NCBI RefSeq assembly: GCF_001659605.2
Contig: NC_035165.2
Location: 12,954,445-13,018,444, forward strand
Reading direction: 5' to 3'
Length of the DNA: 64,000 nt
Origin: Manihot esculenta
Lineage: Eukaryota; Streptophyta; Magnoliopsida; Malpighiales; Euphorbiaceae
Below, one piece after another: positions 1 to 13,300 of this stretch. A program made the position numbers and the translations under genes. Each line of letters begins with the position of its first letter. Position 1 is the stretch's first letter. Below the pieces are notes generated by a model. That model had not been told where the DNA came from. It saw only the letters and a list, made by a program, of their open reading frames with translations, and did not search any database.

Positions 1-150
1 CTGGAGTATTTGCTCAATGTTCAGATTGTTAGGATCTGCTTCGTTGACAGTTGGGAGTGTGTTTTGTCCACTTCCAGGAGTGGGAGAAATAATAGTGTCC
101 TCATCGGTAGCAACCTTAGCAGCAGCTCATGCATTGCCGGCCATTTCAAG
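1..150 (-). pseudogene. Start of a decayed Ty3/gypsy gag-like reading frame (runs off the window)
   Basis: Read on the minus strand, an ATG at 148-150 opens a frame that starts MAGNA, meets a TGA codon, then stays open to the window edge with an acidic, Asn/Pro-rich sequence ending near NIEQILQ. The TGA fits a CGA codon changed by C-to-T mutation, common in methylated plant transposons. No domain can be recognised in the visible 49 codons. The call rests on position: a long leader, a primer-binding-site-like sequence and an LTR-like block lie directly upstream (above 233). A host gene's first exon is possible but less likely given that upstream structure. Confidence 0.45.
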
Positions 151-232
151 AGAGAAAAAAATATTTCTGTTTAAGAGAAAAGGAATAAGAGACTGATTTT
201 AATCGAGATGAATGAAGAGAATTCAATGGAAT

Positions 233-903
233 TTTCTAGCAATAGAACCAAATGATTTGCTGAGATGAAGTTGATGATGTGACGAAAATGAAGCTGTACT
301 GCGATTGACTAATCCTGTAAGAAAGAGAAAGTAAGGTGGTTGGCGTCTACAGCAGCCACTTTGATACTGAGGTCAGTAAACTGAAGAACAAGATGAGAGT
401 AAGGAATTGCATATAACTCAAGAGTAGTTGTGTAAAAAAATAGCGTATCTTTGTTTCTATGAGCTTTAACTTTTATACTGTAAGGAGGTAGGGTTGATTA
501 TAGTATTTTTTGAAAATCCGGCAATAATGTGACCGGCTCGTTTAGTAAAGGATCTTGTCGGCTAATCGATCGGTGATCTCGTAATTATTAGTATAATGGA
601 GATTTAATGGATTGCAATTGTTAACGATAATTTTCTTATGGAGTCTCACCCTATATTTAAGAGAGTGAATATTAAACCGATTTGAGACCGATCTGACGCG
701 CCCTAATCTTCTTTCCTTCATTATGGACGAACATCATTTAATCAAATCTTTTTACGTGACCTTTTTGAGTATAAACACAGTTTGATTGTCTTTTCCAAAA
801 CAAATAGTCTTATATCATCACCAAGTTGGACATTTTTCGACCAACTTTTGCCAAGTTAGATCGATATACAGCACCGAAACCAAAACAAATCTTGACCACA
901 TCC
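233..903 (-). mobile_element. 5' LTR and primer-binding site of a Ty3/gypsy element, probably Tat/Retand-like, degraded
   Basis: On the minus strand the block would start TGTGGTCAAG near 903, carries a TATA-like TATAAAAG near 474-481, and reaches ATCA near 253. Directly after it, at about 233-250, comes TTTGGTTCTATTGCTAG. This resembles the tRNA-Asp-type primer-binding site of Tat-lineage elements (TGGCGCCGTTGCCGG) after several C-to-T changes. The stretch AGTGGCTGCTGTAGACGCC near 335-353 is the kind of leader/LTR sequence I associate with this lineage. The partner LTR is outside the window, so the boundaries are inferred and no target duplication can be tested. Confidence 0.45.
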
Positions 904-1079
904 CTCGTAACGAGGCTAAAATAATTTAGTCCCTCCAAAATAAGTCTAAAATCAGTTGATTAATGTTTTTATTTAATTAAAAAATTAACAAAAATCAATA
1001 TTAAAGATTTAATTTTACCAAATACAAAATATTAATTTTATTAACTGAGTTTTAAAAAATATGAATTAATTAATTAATT

Positions 1080-1975
1080 TTAATAGGATATAAGTATAAA
1101 ATAACCGCGACAAATATAGAGATTTAATTAAAGATTCAATTTAAATAAATAATTAAAGAAAATAAAATATAGAAAATAATTTTTATAAAAAATTAATAAA
1201 GTATTATAATTAATTATAATAAAATTTTACCTACTTTTCATTGATTAAAATATATCAATAATAACTTTATTATTAATAACCATAGATTAATTATATAATA
1301 GCTTATCTCTTATTTTATTATAAAACTAATTTTTAATAATATTTATTATAAAAAAAATTATTTCCATTATAGTAGTGGTGTACAAACACATAAAAATAAT
1401 ATTATTAAAATAAAATAATAATTTGATGCACTTTTTACTATTACAATTTAATTTTTTTAATTTAAATATTCAAACACATTACCCATAAAAACACCGTTTC
1501 AATTTGAAATGATATAATAATTTAAAATTTATTTTCTCAAAATTTACATAATTTAGTATATAATTTCAATCATACAAATAGGTAATATATAATTTCAATC
1601 ATATAAATAGGTTAGCAATAAGTAAAATAAATAAAAAAATTTTCAGTTCTTAATAATAAAAATGGTGTATAAAATTAAATTAAATAATAAATAAATAACT
1701 AATGAAAAATTTTACGTTAAAATCTTAGAGATCAGGAATAAATTTTTCGAATTGAAAAAGAGTAGAGAATAAAAATACTAAATAATATAATATGCAGAGT
1801 TAAAATTATATGAAATAAATAGTATAAATATTAAAAGCCACTAAAAATTTATTTAATATAAAAACTAAAAAATTTGATTTTATAAAATACAACATATTTT
1901 AATGGAGTAATTTAATTTAAAATAAGAACTAACTTATAAATTTTGTAAACTTACAAGAATTTAATGGTACTTTTT
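1080..1975. repeat. A+T-rich dispersed repeat, copy A (partner at 17740-18790)
   Basis: A roughly 0.9-kb A+T-rich tract shares ordered blocks with 17740-18790. Both open with TTTAAATAAATRATTAAA followed by ATTTTTATAAAAA-ATTAATAAA. Both end with an ordered series: ACTAAATAATATAATATG, then AAATAGTATAAATA, then ATATTTTAATKGAGTAA and finally AACTTATAAATTTT-like sequence. Conserved order argues for a common element rather than chance A+T similarity. There is no coding capacity. It is probably a non-autonomous DNA element or a decayed LTR; class unknown. Confidence 0.45.
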
Positions 1976-2650
1976 CCTGTGCAAGCAAATCTATCTCTCT
2001 GTTCTACCCGAAATTGGCCCATTGGTAAGCAATAAGCTGCAAAAGTCCCAACCAAGACGGACCCCTACCTGAAAGTGACCCAACAAAGATTCACTGAGTG
2101 ATAATGTACCAAAAACTTGCAGTGAGAAGCCGGAACCGGACCCCTACGCCACTGTGAATGGTGCATGCATAGCGATTCGAAAAGTGAAAGAACCTGTTAA
2201 TTTGAAGTCAAAACTTTGACCAGGTGTAGCTCTTCCTACACGTGACTCGATGCCCTTAGGACATGTCTACATTTACTGTATCACTGCAAAAGCTTCGTTA
2301 GCTTGTTAGCTTGATAGCTCCTCTTCCCTGAGTGCAAAAATTTGAACAGAACCAGTAACCAGTCCCTCTTTTGAATGAGTGCGTAGGACCACATAAGCTT
2401 TCTGCTAAACTTTGTAATAAATATTACTGCTTGTGATGATGCCAGGAAATGTGTTTCACAGTTGATGCATGCAGAGAGTAGAGTATTGCAAGAGAAGAGA
2501 TCAGGTGATCATTTTCTGAGTCATAAATGGGGACCGTTGATATTGATGATGATGATGAATTATTGCTTATGGTTATTAAACTTCAAGTTCAAGTAGTTAT
2601 GGAGTTTCAGTGGTTGAAGTCCAAGGCTGCAACAACTATGGATCACTCTT
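1976..2650. other. Intergenic DNA, no gene seen; includes copy A of a 190-bp duplication
   Basis: Base composition is more balanced than in the flanks, and a G-box-like CACGTG lies near 2238-2243, but no open frame of useful length or splice-supported exon was found. The interval 2461-2641 recurs in diverged form at about 6850-7036 (see the separate entries). Confidence 0.5.
2461..2641 (+). repeat. Dispersed duplication, copy A (partner 6850-7036)
   Basis: This non-coding segment aligns end to end with 6850-7036. Shared landmarks in the same order are GTAGAATATTGCRAGAAAAG, CGTTGATATTGATGAT, TTATGGTTATTAAACTTCAAG and TTGAAGTCCAAGGCTGCAAC (given here as consensus). The copies differ by many substitutions and small indels, so the duplication is old. 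Function unknown; it may be part of a transposon or a promoter fragment duplicated with its surroundings. Confidence 0.65.
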
Positions 2651-3640
2651 AGCTATCTCCTTTAAAATTTTATGGATTCTAGAGTTTTAAACTATTTGCT
2701 ATTTATTGTTTTTTATGTTTTTCTTTTTGGAAAAATTAGTATGGATTCCGAAATTTTAGTGAAATTAATGAGTAGGCCCTTATAATTTTTAGATATAATT
2801 AAAATATCTCTTGTTATCTTAAAATATAACTATTTAGTATTTCTATTAATAATTTTTAATAAATCATGTTAGGCTCACTCGAAAAGTTATAATTATTTTT
2901 TTAATTTTTTTAAATTTTCATTGCTATCATAACATCACCTCCACGGTGCAGGCTCCACCCATAGGAGATTGGTCCCTCGCCTTCATCAATTTCTACCTTC
3001 AATGCATGTGGGTTGGGAGTAGAATTTCCAAGTTCATCTAATTCTGCTTCCTTATCAATTTCTACCTTCAATGCATGTGGGTTGGCAGCAGAATTTCAAA
3101 GTCCCTCTAATTCTGTTTCATTTCTTACCCATTGTATCATCAATCAGATAGCTGTCTAGATGCTTGAAATTGATACTGAAGTTAACTTTGTAAAAGTCTC
3201 AAGGTTAATTTTGTAATTTCAAAATACTCTCTCTCGTTTGACTAAGTGAATTTATCCATTTCTAATGGAATTATTAATAAAAGAATATAATAGTTATACT
3301 TTAAGAAATTAAGAGATATTTTAATTAGAATTAAAAATTATAAAAACTGAATAATTAATTTCATCAAAATTTTCTTTTTCTCTTTCGATTGTATGCCTTT
3401 CATTTTTTACGCTCTGGCATTTCTCTCCCAGATCAAGCATGCTATGGAGCCTGCTGGATATTGAGTGATTTACTAAGTTATTCCTCATATTTTAATTTTT
3501 AATAAATATTTTGGCTTATAAAAAAAAGTCAATAAAATATTTTAAAAAGTTTTCGAGTTAAAGGGTATGCACCTATATGGAAACCTAAGAAAATAATAGT
3601 ACACAACTTAAATTATTTTGTGATTAGATCTAGATTGGAA
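2651..3640. other. Intergenic DNA, no gene seen
   Basis: Mostly A+T-rich, with the tandem duplication at 2985-3123 as the only clear structure. No supported exon on either strand. Confidence 0.5.
2985..3123 (+). repeat. About 70-bp tandem duplication
   Basis: Two adjacent copies both begin ATCAATTTCTACCTTCAATG and include GCATGTGGGTTGG, AGAATTTC and CTAATTCTG. The second copy starts near 3056. They differ by a few substitutions. No reading frame is associated with them. Confidence 0.75.
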
Positions 3641-3781
3641 GTTTTTTTTTTTTTGTTTTTTTTTATCGAAGGTAAATTATCTGAAGCCTTTAACGCAAAC
3701 AGCATAGGAAAGGATCTGGCCCATACACAACAACATAGAAAGGTCCTAGGCCTAAAATAGATGGAGCCTTAGACTAATGGG

Positions 3782-4121
3782 TCATGACCCGATAAAGAAC
3801 TCGATTGTTGTGGATGCCACTCGACAGGAACAAGCCAGAAATCTCAATTGGAGTGCCGACATATCACCAGAAAGTAGAGGATTTAAAAGAGAACCCCAAG
3901 TTGCCGTCACTATGGTGAAGAGGACCAATATATCTACAACAATAAATGCAAACAATGACTCAAGCTGCATGAAACCCAACAAAATTGTGCAAAGTAATCG
4001 TGATGGAGAGACAATCATAACAGAAGGCATCAACAAAGAGGGGAGGTGGAATCCTTTTTGGCGTCCCATTCATGACTTTCAGGACTCTTTGGCCCCCACG
4101 AGATCCCACCGAAAAGAATGA
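3782..4121. other. Unassigned open interval, overlapping ORFs on both strands
   Basis: Both strands stay open for about 95-114 codons across this compositionally balanced island. The plus-strand frame (from 3777) is rich in Asn, Arg and Lys and ends RSHRKE. The minus-strand frame is hydrophobic. Neither matches a family I recognise. The flanks hold a poly-T run (3640-3662) and A+T-rich DNA. It may be a remnant of a transposon reading frame (the basic, Asn-rich plus frame would suit the tail of a LINE ORF1), but no diagnostic motif is visible. Confidence 0.2.
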
Positions 4122-5264
4122 CTGCACTAATAGGCGACTGTTTCAATCGGATTGAATGTGGTGAAAAAAATAAAAAAATAAAATTTTTTATTAATATAGA
4201 TTACATTTAAATAAAAAATAATAATATTAAAAAAAATAAATACTTTTTATTTTTTACAATAAAAGTACAAAATCGTTAATTTTGAATATCTAATTTTTAA
4301 TAATATCAACACAGAATAACAATAAAAAAAAGGTTTGAGAAGGAGAGTGGTTTGGAATATTAACTCTTTACTTTTTTATAAATTCTGAAATCTCTCAAAA
4401 GTCTGTCGCTAGTGAGTCTCATAGAAAATATTTTTATATTAAAATATTAAAATTTCAGTATAATAATATATTTTTATTTATTTAACTAATTAAATAAATA
4501 AATTATAATTATAATCCTAAATTTTAATAAAAAATCATATAAATTTTAGATATTTTAATTAAATTTCTATTTAATCAATTAGATTAAAATTATAATCTTT
4601 TTAAATTATAATTTTATCCTAATATCATAGAATTTATATACAATAGGAAAAGAAGAAAACCCAATTTGGCTTTAAGAGCCAATGCATGCAATACATAAAG
4701 AACCCTCACATATAATATCTAATAAAAATAAAAATATTCACAAATCCAACTCGTTGTTGGAGAAGAATAACAGAAATATGAAACTAAAAGGAAGTGAGGC
4801 ATGAAAAATCCGCTTATTGAGAAGTCTCTTGAATATTTATATACACGTGGTGTCATATCACTTAAAGCCAGCTCATCAAGCTCAACCAATAACTTACTTT
4901 ACAGTGGAAAAAAGCCAACTAACACACACTTGTCTTCTATTTACACATTTACATATCTTGATAAGGGAAACTCACACCAGGTTAGAGAGGAATGTCTCTC
5001 CTTCCCAATGGAGCAGGAGAGTCCATGTCTTTCATAAATCCAAAGAAAAAAGCTAAAAAGAAAGAGAGAAGTACATCTTTAGATCAAAAGTTAACTCAAT
5101 AAAGGAATAGTTCTAAAAATCTAGAGAAAAAATCAGAAAAGGGAGAAGAATTCTCTCTAGCAAAGGAAGGGAGAGGTAACTTGATGGTAATGAGAAGGGT
5201 TTAGATCGAAAATTAACTCAATAAAGGAATAAGATAGATAGATCAAAAAATTAATATATTATCA

Positions 5265-5400
5265 ATGAGTAATGAGACGAGTGGTTTGATATTTTTCTTT
5301 CTTAAGTGAGGTCTAAAATTCGATTTTCATGAGTGGAGTAAATATTCAATAAGAACACTTTATCTCTTAATGAGCCGACTTGGTACAAACAATATAATAA
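5265..5400 (+). repeat. Possible tRNA-derived SINE remnant
   Basis: GAGGTCTAAAATTCGATTTTC near 5309-5329 has the spacing of a pol III B box (GGTTCRANTCC-like) after an A-box-like GTAATGAGACGAGTGG. The internal promoter is badly degraded, and no terminal repeat or target duplication was found. The assignment is tentative. Confidence 0.2.
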
Positions 5401-6257
5401 TCGTGATTATACTAAAAAAAATTAATGTGACAATAATTTAATGAGATGGCCATTAAAAATTAAAATAAATATATATATAATTGATTAAGGTAAAAATATA
5501 AAAAAGTATCCTATAATTTTACTCATTTTTAATTCAGAGTTTATAGTTTAATTTGTGTTAAATAGTACCTATGGTATAAATAGCAGTAATTTTCTTCTAC
5601 TATTAAGAAATTCTGACATGACAAATAAAATATAATTTTAATTAAAATGAGAAAGTATAAAAAACATATATTGTGATTTTTTAACTTATTTTTATTTTAG
5701 AGTTTATAATCTAATTTGTGTAAATTAATATCTTGTAATATAATTCTCATATCAATATTTTTTATGATATTTAAAAATTGCTACTATTTATTAATAGTGT
5801 GATACCACGTATACTATTTTGACACAAATTAAATAATAAATTTTAAAATGAAAATTCAATATAAAATCACAAAGTAATTTTTCATACTTTTTCATTAATT
5901 AAACATACAGCTATTAATATACAAAATGAATTATATTAATGAATTTTAATTATTTAAATCAAACTCTCAACCTTTTTATGGTGTATATTTATATATATAA
6001 TGTTTTTAATTTTATATAAAAATTATTTATTTTTAAATATTTATTATTTAATTTTTCTAACATTTATGAGTAATTAAAAAATTTATGTAACCATGTAACT
6101 ATCTTTTCAATATTCATGAAATACTAACTATAGAAGATTTATGGTATTGAGAATTCTATGTGTTTTTTGTATTTCTATATAGAATACATTTATATAGTAT
6201 ATACCAGTGGTTGAGTTGGATACAGATTGTATGAATAACAAATATTATCTCAACCAA

Positions 6258-6346
6258 CTCTAAACTTTATCATAACTCTAAATCTTATCACAATTTTAAC
6301 CTTATCATGACTATAAACCTTATCACAACTCTAAGTCTTATCACTA
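6258..6346 (+). repeat. Five-copy 18-bp tandem array
   Basis: Successive units resemble CTCTAAACCTTATCACAA, with one or more changes in each copy. It is a short imperfect minisatellite in intergenic DNA with no coding content. Confidence 0.75.
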
Positions 6347-6849
6347 ACTATATGTTAAAAATAAATATAACGTATATATACATACCTACACATAAAATAT
6401 ATTGTGTCACTAAAAATACTAATTTTTTATTCAAATCCTCTCAATTTAAGGAAACACTCTATTAGGCCAAACCTTAGTAAAATCAAGGATCAAAATACAA
6501 ATAAAAAATAAATAAATAACCAAGAACATAAAAATATAAATATTGGATCTATAGAAAGTTTTTACCTAATTATTGATAATTCTAGAATTAAAAATTGAAA
6601 TTCAATAAAAAAATAATAAATATACTTAGAAAATTATGAAATTTTATAAGAATGTCCTATATACATAGAATGCATGAGAAGACAAAAAAAGACATAAAAA
6701 ATTTGTATTTTTTGAGTTATTTCTATCATAATTAGGCTATCATAATATAGATCTTAATTTATATACCAATCATAAAAATATAAAATATAAAAGTTGTACT
6801 ACACTTTTCAAAATTGACTGTGATGATTCTAGAAATATATTTGTACCGT

Positions 6850-7036
6850 TAATGTATGAAGTCGTATGCGTAGACGGTAGAATATTGCGAGAAAAGAAAT
6901 TAAGTGATCGTTTTTTGAATAATTACGAGGATCGTTGATATTGATGATAATGAATGAATTATCGCTTATGGTAATTAAACTTCAAGTTGATGTAGTTTAT
7001 GGAATTGGTACTTGAAGTCCAAAGGCTGCAACATTA
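6850..7036 (+). repeat. Dispersed duplication, copy B (partner 2461-2641)
   Basis: Diverged counterpart of the segment at 2461-2641, in the same orientation about 4.4 kb away. The shared order of landmarks is described there. It is bordered downstream by a long A+T-rich tract. Confidence 0.65.
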
Positions 7037-7040
7037 TTTA

Positions 7041-9650
7041 GTAACAGTAGCACGGTCGCTAAATTTATTATTAGTGATGATTTTATTGTGTCACTAAAAA
7101 TACTAATTTTTTATTAAATTTAATTTTTTAGTTAATTTTTTAATCTTATTTAGGTTATAATAAAAATATAATTTCAATAAAATTAAATATTAATATAAAC
7201 TCTCAACAACTTTAGTTTACTACTAATATTAGTAATAATTTTAGTTTAAATAAATATCAATATACTTATCTAATTAAATTAAAGATTTTAAATAAAAATA
7301 AATTTATAAATACCATATAGAGATAGGGGTATTTTTGTAAAATTATTATTCCACCCACTTTTAATATAGCTAGTATTATTCAACATTCGTTCCATATTTT
7401 TATACTCATTATAATAATTATAAATTTTATTATTATCTTTTATAATAAAAAATTAATTGAAATGATTAAGTAAAAATAATAATAATAATTTGAAAATATT
7501 ATGTAATATCTTAATATTATCCTAATAATTTGATATTTAATATCATTTTTTATAAAATTATTTAATATTTTATTATTATCTTTTAATAAATTAGCCAATT
7601 AAAATAAAAGTAATTATTTCTTAACATAATATTAAATTATTGCATGTATTTTTATCTCACAATATTAAGATTTTATAATTTAAAATTTCTAAAAGATATT
7701 GAATTATTTAATTTTTTTTATTTTCATTTTAAAATTTTTATTAGTCACAAGGTATGTAAATAAGTTGAACACGAACATATATAGTTATTTAATTAAATAT
7801 TTATGTTAAAGTATTATATAAAATAATTTAATATTTATTTTTACTATACTTATTATAATATATATTAAAGTATTAATATTATAATATTATAAATAAAAAA
7901 TAAATATAAGAATTTAAGGAGAAAAAAATTAAGAATTTTAAATTTATATAATCTCTATAATTAATTTAATTAATAAAATTTAAATTGAATCACTTTTAAC
8001 AAATAAATTAATTTAAAACTTTTTATTTTGTTTATTTATATATTTTAAAAGTTTTCTTTTATAGATTTCAATAGTGAGTTTCTCAATATTATTTCAGATT
8101 ATTTATAGATTTTTTTATTTTACTAATTATTAAAGATTTTTTTATTAATTTTATAATTTTCATATTACTTTAAATTTATAAAATATTTGAAATGAAATTT
8201 AATGGATTGTCTTTTTAATATAATTGTTTGGTACATTATATATCTCAAACGTTTGCTTTTTAAAAAAAAATTGAAATTTATATTTTAATTTATCAATTGT
8301 GGGTTATTCTCTTCAATTTTATTTAAAATATTTTTTCACTTTAAATGTTATTTTGTTAAAAAAATAATGAAGTGTTATGAGAAATCTATTTAATTTTTAT
8401 TATATTATGTTTAAATAAAAAATAAAGCTAAAAAGAATATAATTTCTTATTTATATTATTTAAAGTAGTATAATAAGATAAACGGTGAAAGAAAAATATA
8501 ATTTTTTTTAATTTTTAAAATGAAAATACGTTTCCAAATGTATATTGAGTTTGATATATATAATAAAGTATTTTATTTGATAAAATTATTTTTTTATAAA
8601 ATAGACTTTGAAATAGATAACAATTCTATTCTATTAAATTAAATATTTTTAAATAATAATAAATTATTATTATTAAAAAAAAATAGATAACAATTGATAA
8701 AACTTTTGTCGCTAGTAATTAAAAAAAAAAAAGAAGAAGACTTTTATAGCAAAACTTTTTTTTCCTGTTTTCATACATTTGTAATTTTTTATTTAATTAA
8801 GGATGAATTATTAATATCTTTTTTTTTTTTGCAGAATAAGTTTCTTATTTTGTTAAGAGTAATTATTTAATTCCTATCTATAAATTACTCAATCAAAACA
8901 TTTATATATTTTATAGAATTAAAATATTTATCTTTCAATAAAAGAAAATGTTAGTTATCGATTTAAAAATTATAAAAACTAGTAATTATAAATACATTAA
9001 ACCAACTCATTTATATATAGAAAATAATTTCTTACATTTAATCATAAAATAAAGAAATAAAGGAGATCAATAAAATTTATACATAAAAAGTTTAATTATA
9101 TTCGGCTTTGTTGAAAATATTTCAATATTTTCTAATATTTAGAATACTTAGATCAGAAAGATATAAAAATATTAAATTATTTAAAAAAGAAAAAACTTCC
9201 TCCTTTTAAGGAGATGAAATCATTTTCTGAATTTTGAAAATTATAAAAATATATTATATAGAATTTTTTTTATAAAAAATATTTTTAAAATATAAATTAT
9301 TTTGTGTAAATATACATAATCTTAATAAAATTTAGAAAATTAATTTATTTTATATAAAAGAAATTCATTTTTAATGACTTAATTTTCTCTAAATAAATAA
9401 AATATTCTCTTAATAAATTCTTTAGCAAATCTAAATTTGATTTGATTTCTTAAACATAACTCTAAAATACCGATTATAATCTATTGTTTGAAATAAAAAA
9501 TTCTTATAAAAATTTAATTAAATTTATTTTTTTATCAAATTTTTATTTAACATGCAGGATTTAACTTTTTTAATTTATAAATTTTTTTTAAAAAAAATTT
9601 AAATCATGCATAATTTTATTTAAAATTTTTATTGTGAATTAAATCACGTG
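7041..9650. other. A+T-rich intergenic DNA, nothing recognised
   Basis: Very A+T-rich with frequent homopolymers and stops in all frames. No exon, RNA gene or element boundary could be supported. Confidence 0.6.
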
Positions 9651-10378
9651 AGACGGAAGGTAGAAACAATAGCAAATATCAACTATAGTTCTTAAATAAT
9701 TACCATGGGTTCTTGATGTTTGTGAGATCTGAGGTCCACCGGATGGTGACACGTGGACTGCCTTTAGAGATTTGCAATTGTATTAAATGAGCTTGACTTA
9801 GTAAAGGGTTGAAAGCCCTGCCCCTGCCCGTCCTAATATTTCAGTTATCCTCCTGGCTTGGTCACATAGACAGTACAGACGTTTCATAATACGGGGAGGG
9901 ATATATTGTATAGGTTATCAATTCTGTTGTGTGTAAACCAGCCTCAAATAAAAGGTTCAAAATGGAAGAACAGCAGGCATTCAACCACAAAAAGGTACTG
10001 CTTATTGGTAAGGGAGAGGAAGGCCTCTCAGTTTAATTCCTTTCATTTATATATTACAAATTATCATTGTTAAAAACAATGATAAAAAAGGGAAATTGAT
10101 CTTCAAATATCCTAGTCTCTGCACTACATAGTTACAAATATCACCATGACCAATATCCTACAACAAGGATACAACTTTTGATTGCAAAATCCAACCAAGA
10201 ATCGTGTCGCGCTTTCCTCGCAAAGACGAGTTGGGAAGACTGAAGCATTTATGGATCTACTACAAGTATCTAATCGATCACGTACAACAACTTGGTTCTA
10301 AAGATACAACATGTATGCCAAATCCAGAAAAAAGCAGGGAACTTGGCTACTTGAGTACCTCACTCCTGATTATATGGT
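9651..10378. other. 3' flank and probable 3' UTR of the hydrolase gene
   Basis: Sequence just below 10379 lies downstream of the minus-strand stop codon, so part of about 10000-10378 should be 3' UTR. A short plus-strand frame from an ATG at 9962 (MEEQQAFNHKK, then open to a stop about 24 codons in) is too short to call a gene. Confidence 0.4.
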
Positions 10379-13300
10379 TTACTTGGCCTTTTCTGTTGAC
10401 CTCGAGGCCTTCTGATTACATGGTTGCTTCTGTGCGGCCTGCACCAGCAGCAAGCGTGACATCACATAGGCTAACAGTTCTTCATGGTGAGAGAATGTGA
10501 AGTCCAAGTGAGCATATTCATACTCTTTATACGATACATCCACACCAGCATCCTTCATCAGCCTCTGATGTTCTTGCACCATTGTAGGCCGAATCACATT
10601 GTCCTTCTTTCCGGCGACCAAATCAACAGGAATATCAATGACCCCGTAGTATTCACCCAAGTCCAGAGGCTTTGGAGATCCGTACAATGCCATGTTGGCA
10701 GATGCACTTCCGTAATCATACATTATAAATTTTTTTTCATGTTTAATTTGTGCAAGGTGGTGAACTACATAGAATGAGAGCCCTGGCATGTCATTCATGT
10801 TGTAGTGTGGTAGTCCTAATACTCCTACCCAGTTTGAGCTATCTCCACCAACAACATAACTCATTAGGGTCTGAACCAGTCCTCCAACTGCAGGGTAGTT
10901 ATGAAAGTCTCGAGCCAACTTGTTTACCAACATACGGAAAAATCTTGTTGGTATGTATAAGCCCGGTACGATAGGTCCAAGAACAGGGGCCAACAAAAGC
11001 ACCAGATACTCCATAGCTGTTAATGGCAGGGGTGAGTCATGATGGAAACCAGCAGGTGACAATAAGATCAATCTGGAAAGTCTATGAGGCTTTTCTTCAA
11101 TATGGCGTGTTATAACGTACATCAGCATGGCAGCTCCTCCCAAGCTATGGCTAATTGCACAGAGTTTGTAAGGCTGATCACCATTCCTTTCTTCCTCGAG
11201 TTCAGGCTGGCTAATTTTCAATTCTGCAGTTTTAACTTGGTGAATCTTCTCTATCATTGCTGGAATATCCTCAACCCCGTGCTCGTTGACAGAATACCTC
11301 CAATACCTATATTAATTTGCCAATTTCCACTTCCAATTCAGTCATCAATGTATTACAAATTGTTATCAAGTACACACAAGAAACTGCAGATTTTTTTTTT
11401 TGGTAAATTCCCCCAACTTTTCCTTCCCACATTTCATGTTAGAAGGTCACCATGATACCCCACCGACTTACTTCCGTGAGGAAATGTTCTTGTCGACATG
11501 GTCCCGAGAAACCAAACCACGAAAATTCCCAAGGAAAACATCAAACCCTGCATAATAAAAAGTCAGCAGCATGTTCTTCAATTTTAGTAATAATGCATAT
11601 AGGTGCAAGGCCAATGTTACCAACCTTGATCATATGCTGCAAAAGCTGGAGAGCCAACAATACCATTGGACACCCAACTGGACAACCAAAAGAAAAAATG
11701 TGAATACAAAAGAATAAACTATGATGAAGGATCATGAAGATGAACAAAAAAGAATCAGCGACTAATCTAATTAAATAAAGCTCTAGATTAAAAGACAATG
11801 AATAATAAATCATAGGAATATTATAGAAAGAAGCTAAAGATGAAATGGGGAAAGGTGCATACAAGATCTAACATATTCTCATGGCAAGAAATGATAACAC
11901 AGAGTTTGAATCGAATAAAGTATGTATTTTAACTTTCTTGAGTTGAAAATTTGGCTGCAAATGCAGATAGTACTTTATGCGTGTTTTTAAAATTTTTTGG
12001 TCTGGAACTATTAGAAGAGTTTTTCATGGAGGAAGAACAAATCGTTTCTTTGATCTTTTCAAAAGTTTCTTCTAGCTTGAGCAGGTTATATAGAGGACGT
12101 GTTTGGTATTTGGACATTAATCCTATCAATGATTTGGCCAATCATGAATAATTGGTTTTTGAGAACATGTAAATTGAAACCATCCCTAAATGATGAAGGG
12201 ATAACAAAAAAATTATTTATTTCTATTATGAAATGCTCATACAATATAAAAGTAGGGATTGAACAATTGAGTATTCAACTTACTTAGAGATTTCATCTAG
12301 GAAGGGAAATAAGTTTTAATTTCCCTATGTAAAATGAAAATGTAAAGACGACTCCAAAATAGCATGGTCATAACAGAACAAAAATGATGGTACCTATGCA
12401 ATCTTTGGGCTCTCCCACACACAATGGCCAGAAAACTCATCTTCGGAATGCTAAGTATCACGTATAGCATAAGCAAGCTTTAATGTGGGGAAAAGTGTGC
12501 TACACTGCTACCCATTTTTCCCATTCCAAAAAAATTTCAATTATTCATGGTGTTCTCCAGTTAAAGCAAGATCCAAGGTGAAATTTGGCAGGGGCGAGTA
12601 TTTAACCACATTCTAATCCAACTCGGGATTTCCTCAAGAAGAGCATCAATAACTGCCTTCCTTCAATTTGTTCCAATTCTTTCAGGACTGATTAGTTTAA
12701 ACTTTGAGCTAAATACATAACCTAGCTCAAGAAAGATGCACTCATTCAGTTCATTTTTTAGCCAAGCAATATAGTAAAGCCTGTAAATGACATAAGATAA
12801 ACACCTCAAAAGAGAGGTGATTGGACAATAGAACATGTCATGTATTCAAATGGCTCCTCGATAATTATGTTTCTAATGCTGCTCTCTGCTATATTTTATA
12901 ATTTAAAAAATGTGTATGATAACTAACCAAGAGAGGGTGAAAAAGAAAAGCCTTACCCCATGGATGAATCCAAGATCCCATGCTGAAGGTATACAGCCTT
13001 CCGTGAGTCACGTCTGCAACATCAAACACGTTCACTGGATTAGGCAACATCTTTTAAGCAAAGCAACTTTTTGGCTGGAGAGAAAACAAACAAATACCTG
13101 GGAATTCTTTCCAGAAGAAGAACATATCCGTCAGAAGTGATAACCCGAATTGCTTCATATGGGTACCTATAACAGACAGAAAAGTGGAAATGTATAGAGC
13201 ATATGTAGCTTAGCATGAAGAAAGGAATGACCAAGTAGACTAAGCAGTGCCCCTACCCAAGCTCTGTTATTACATCCTGACATGTCCGAGCATCTGTATT

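Larger units (their letters stand above)
4141..6849. other. A+T-rich intergenic DNA, no gene seen
   Basis: Short frames near 4801-5056 overlap in two phases and show no family signal. A SINE-like segment (about 5265-5400) and an 18-bp tandem array (6258-6346) are listed separately. The rest is low-complexity A+T-rich sequence. Confidence 0.5.

Noticed and set aside
4801..5056. Two overlapping plus-strand frames of 78-79 codons
   Set aside because: Different phases of the same sequence, with no conserved motif or promoter evidence.
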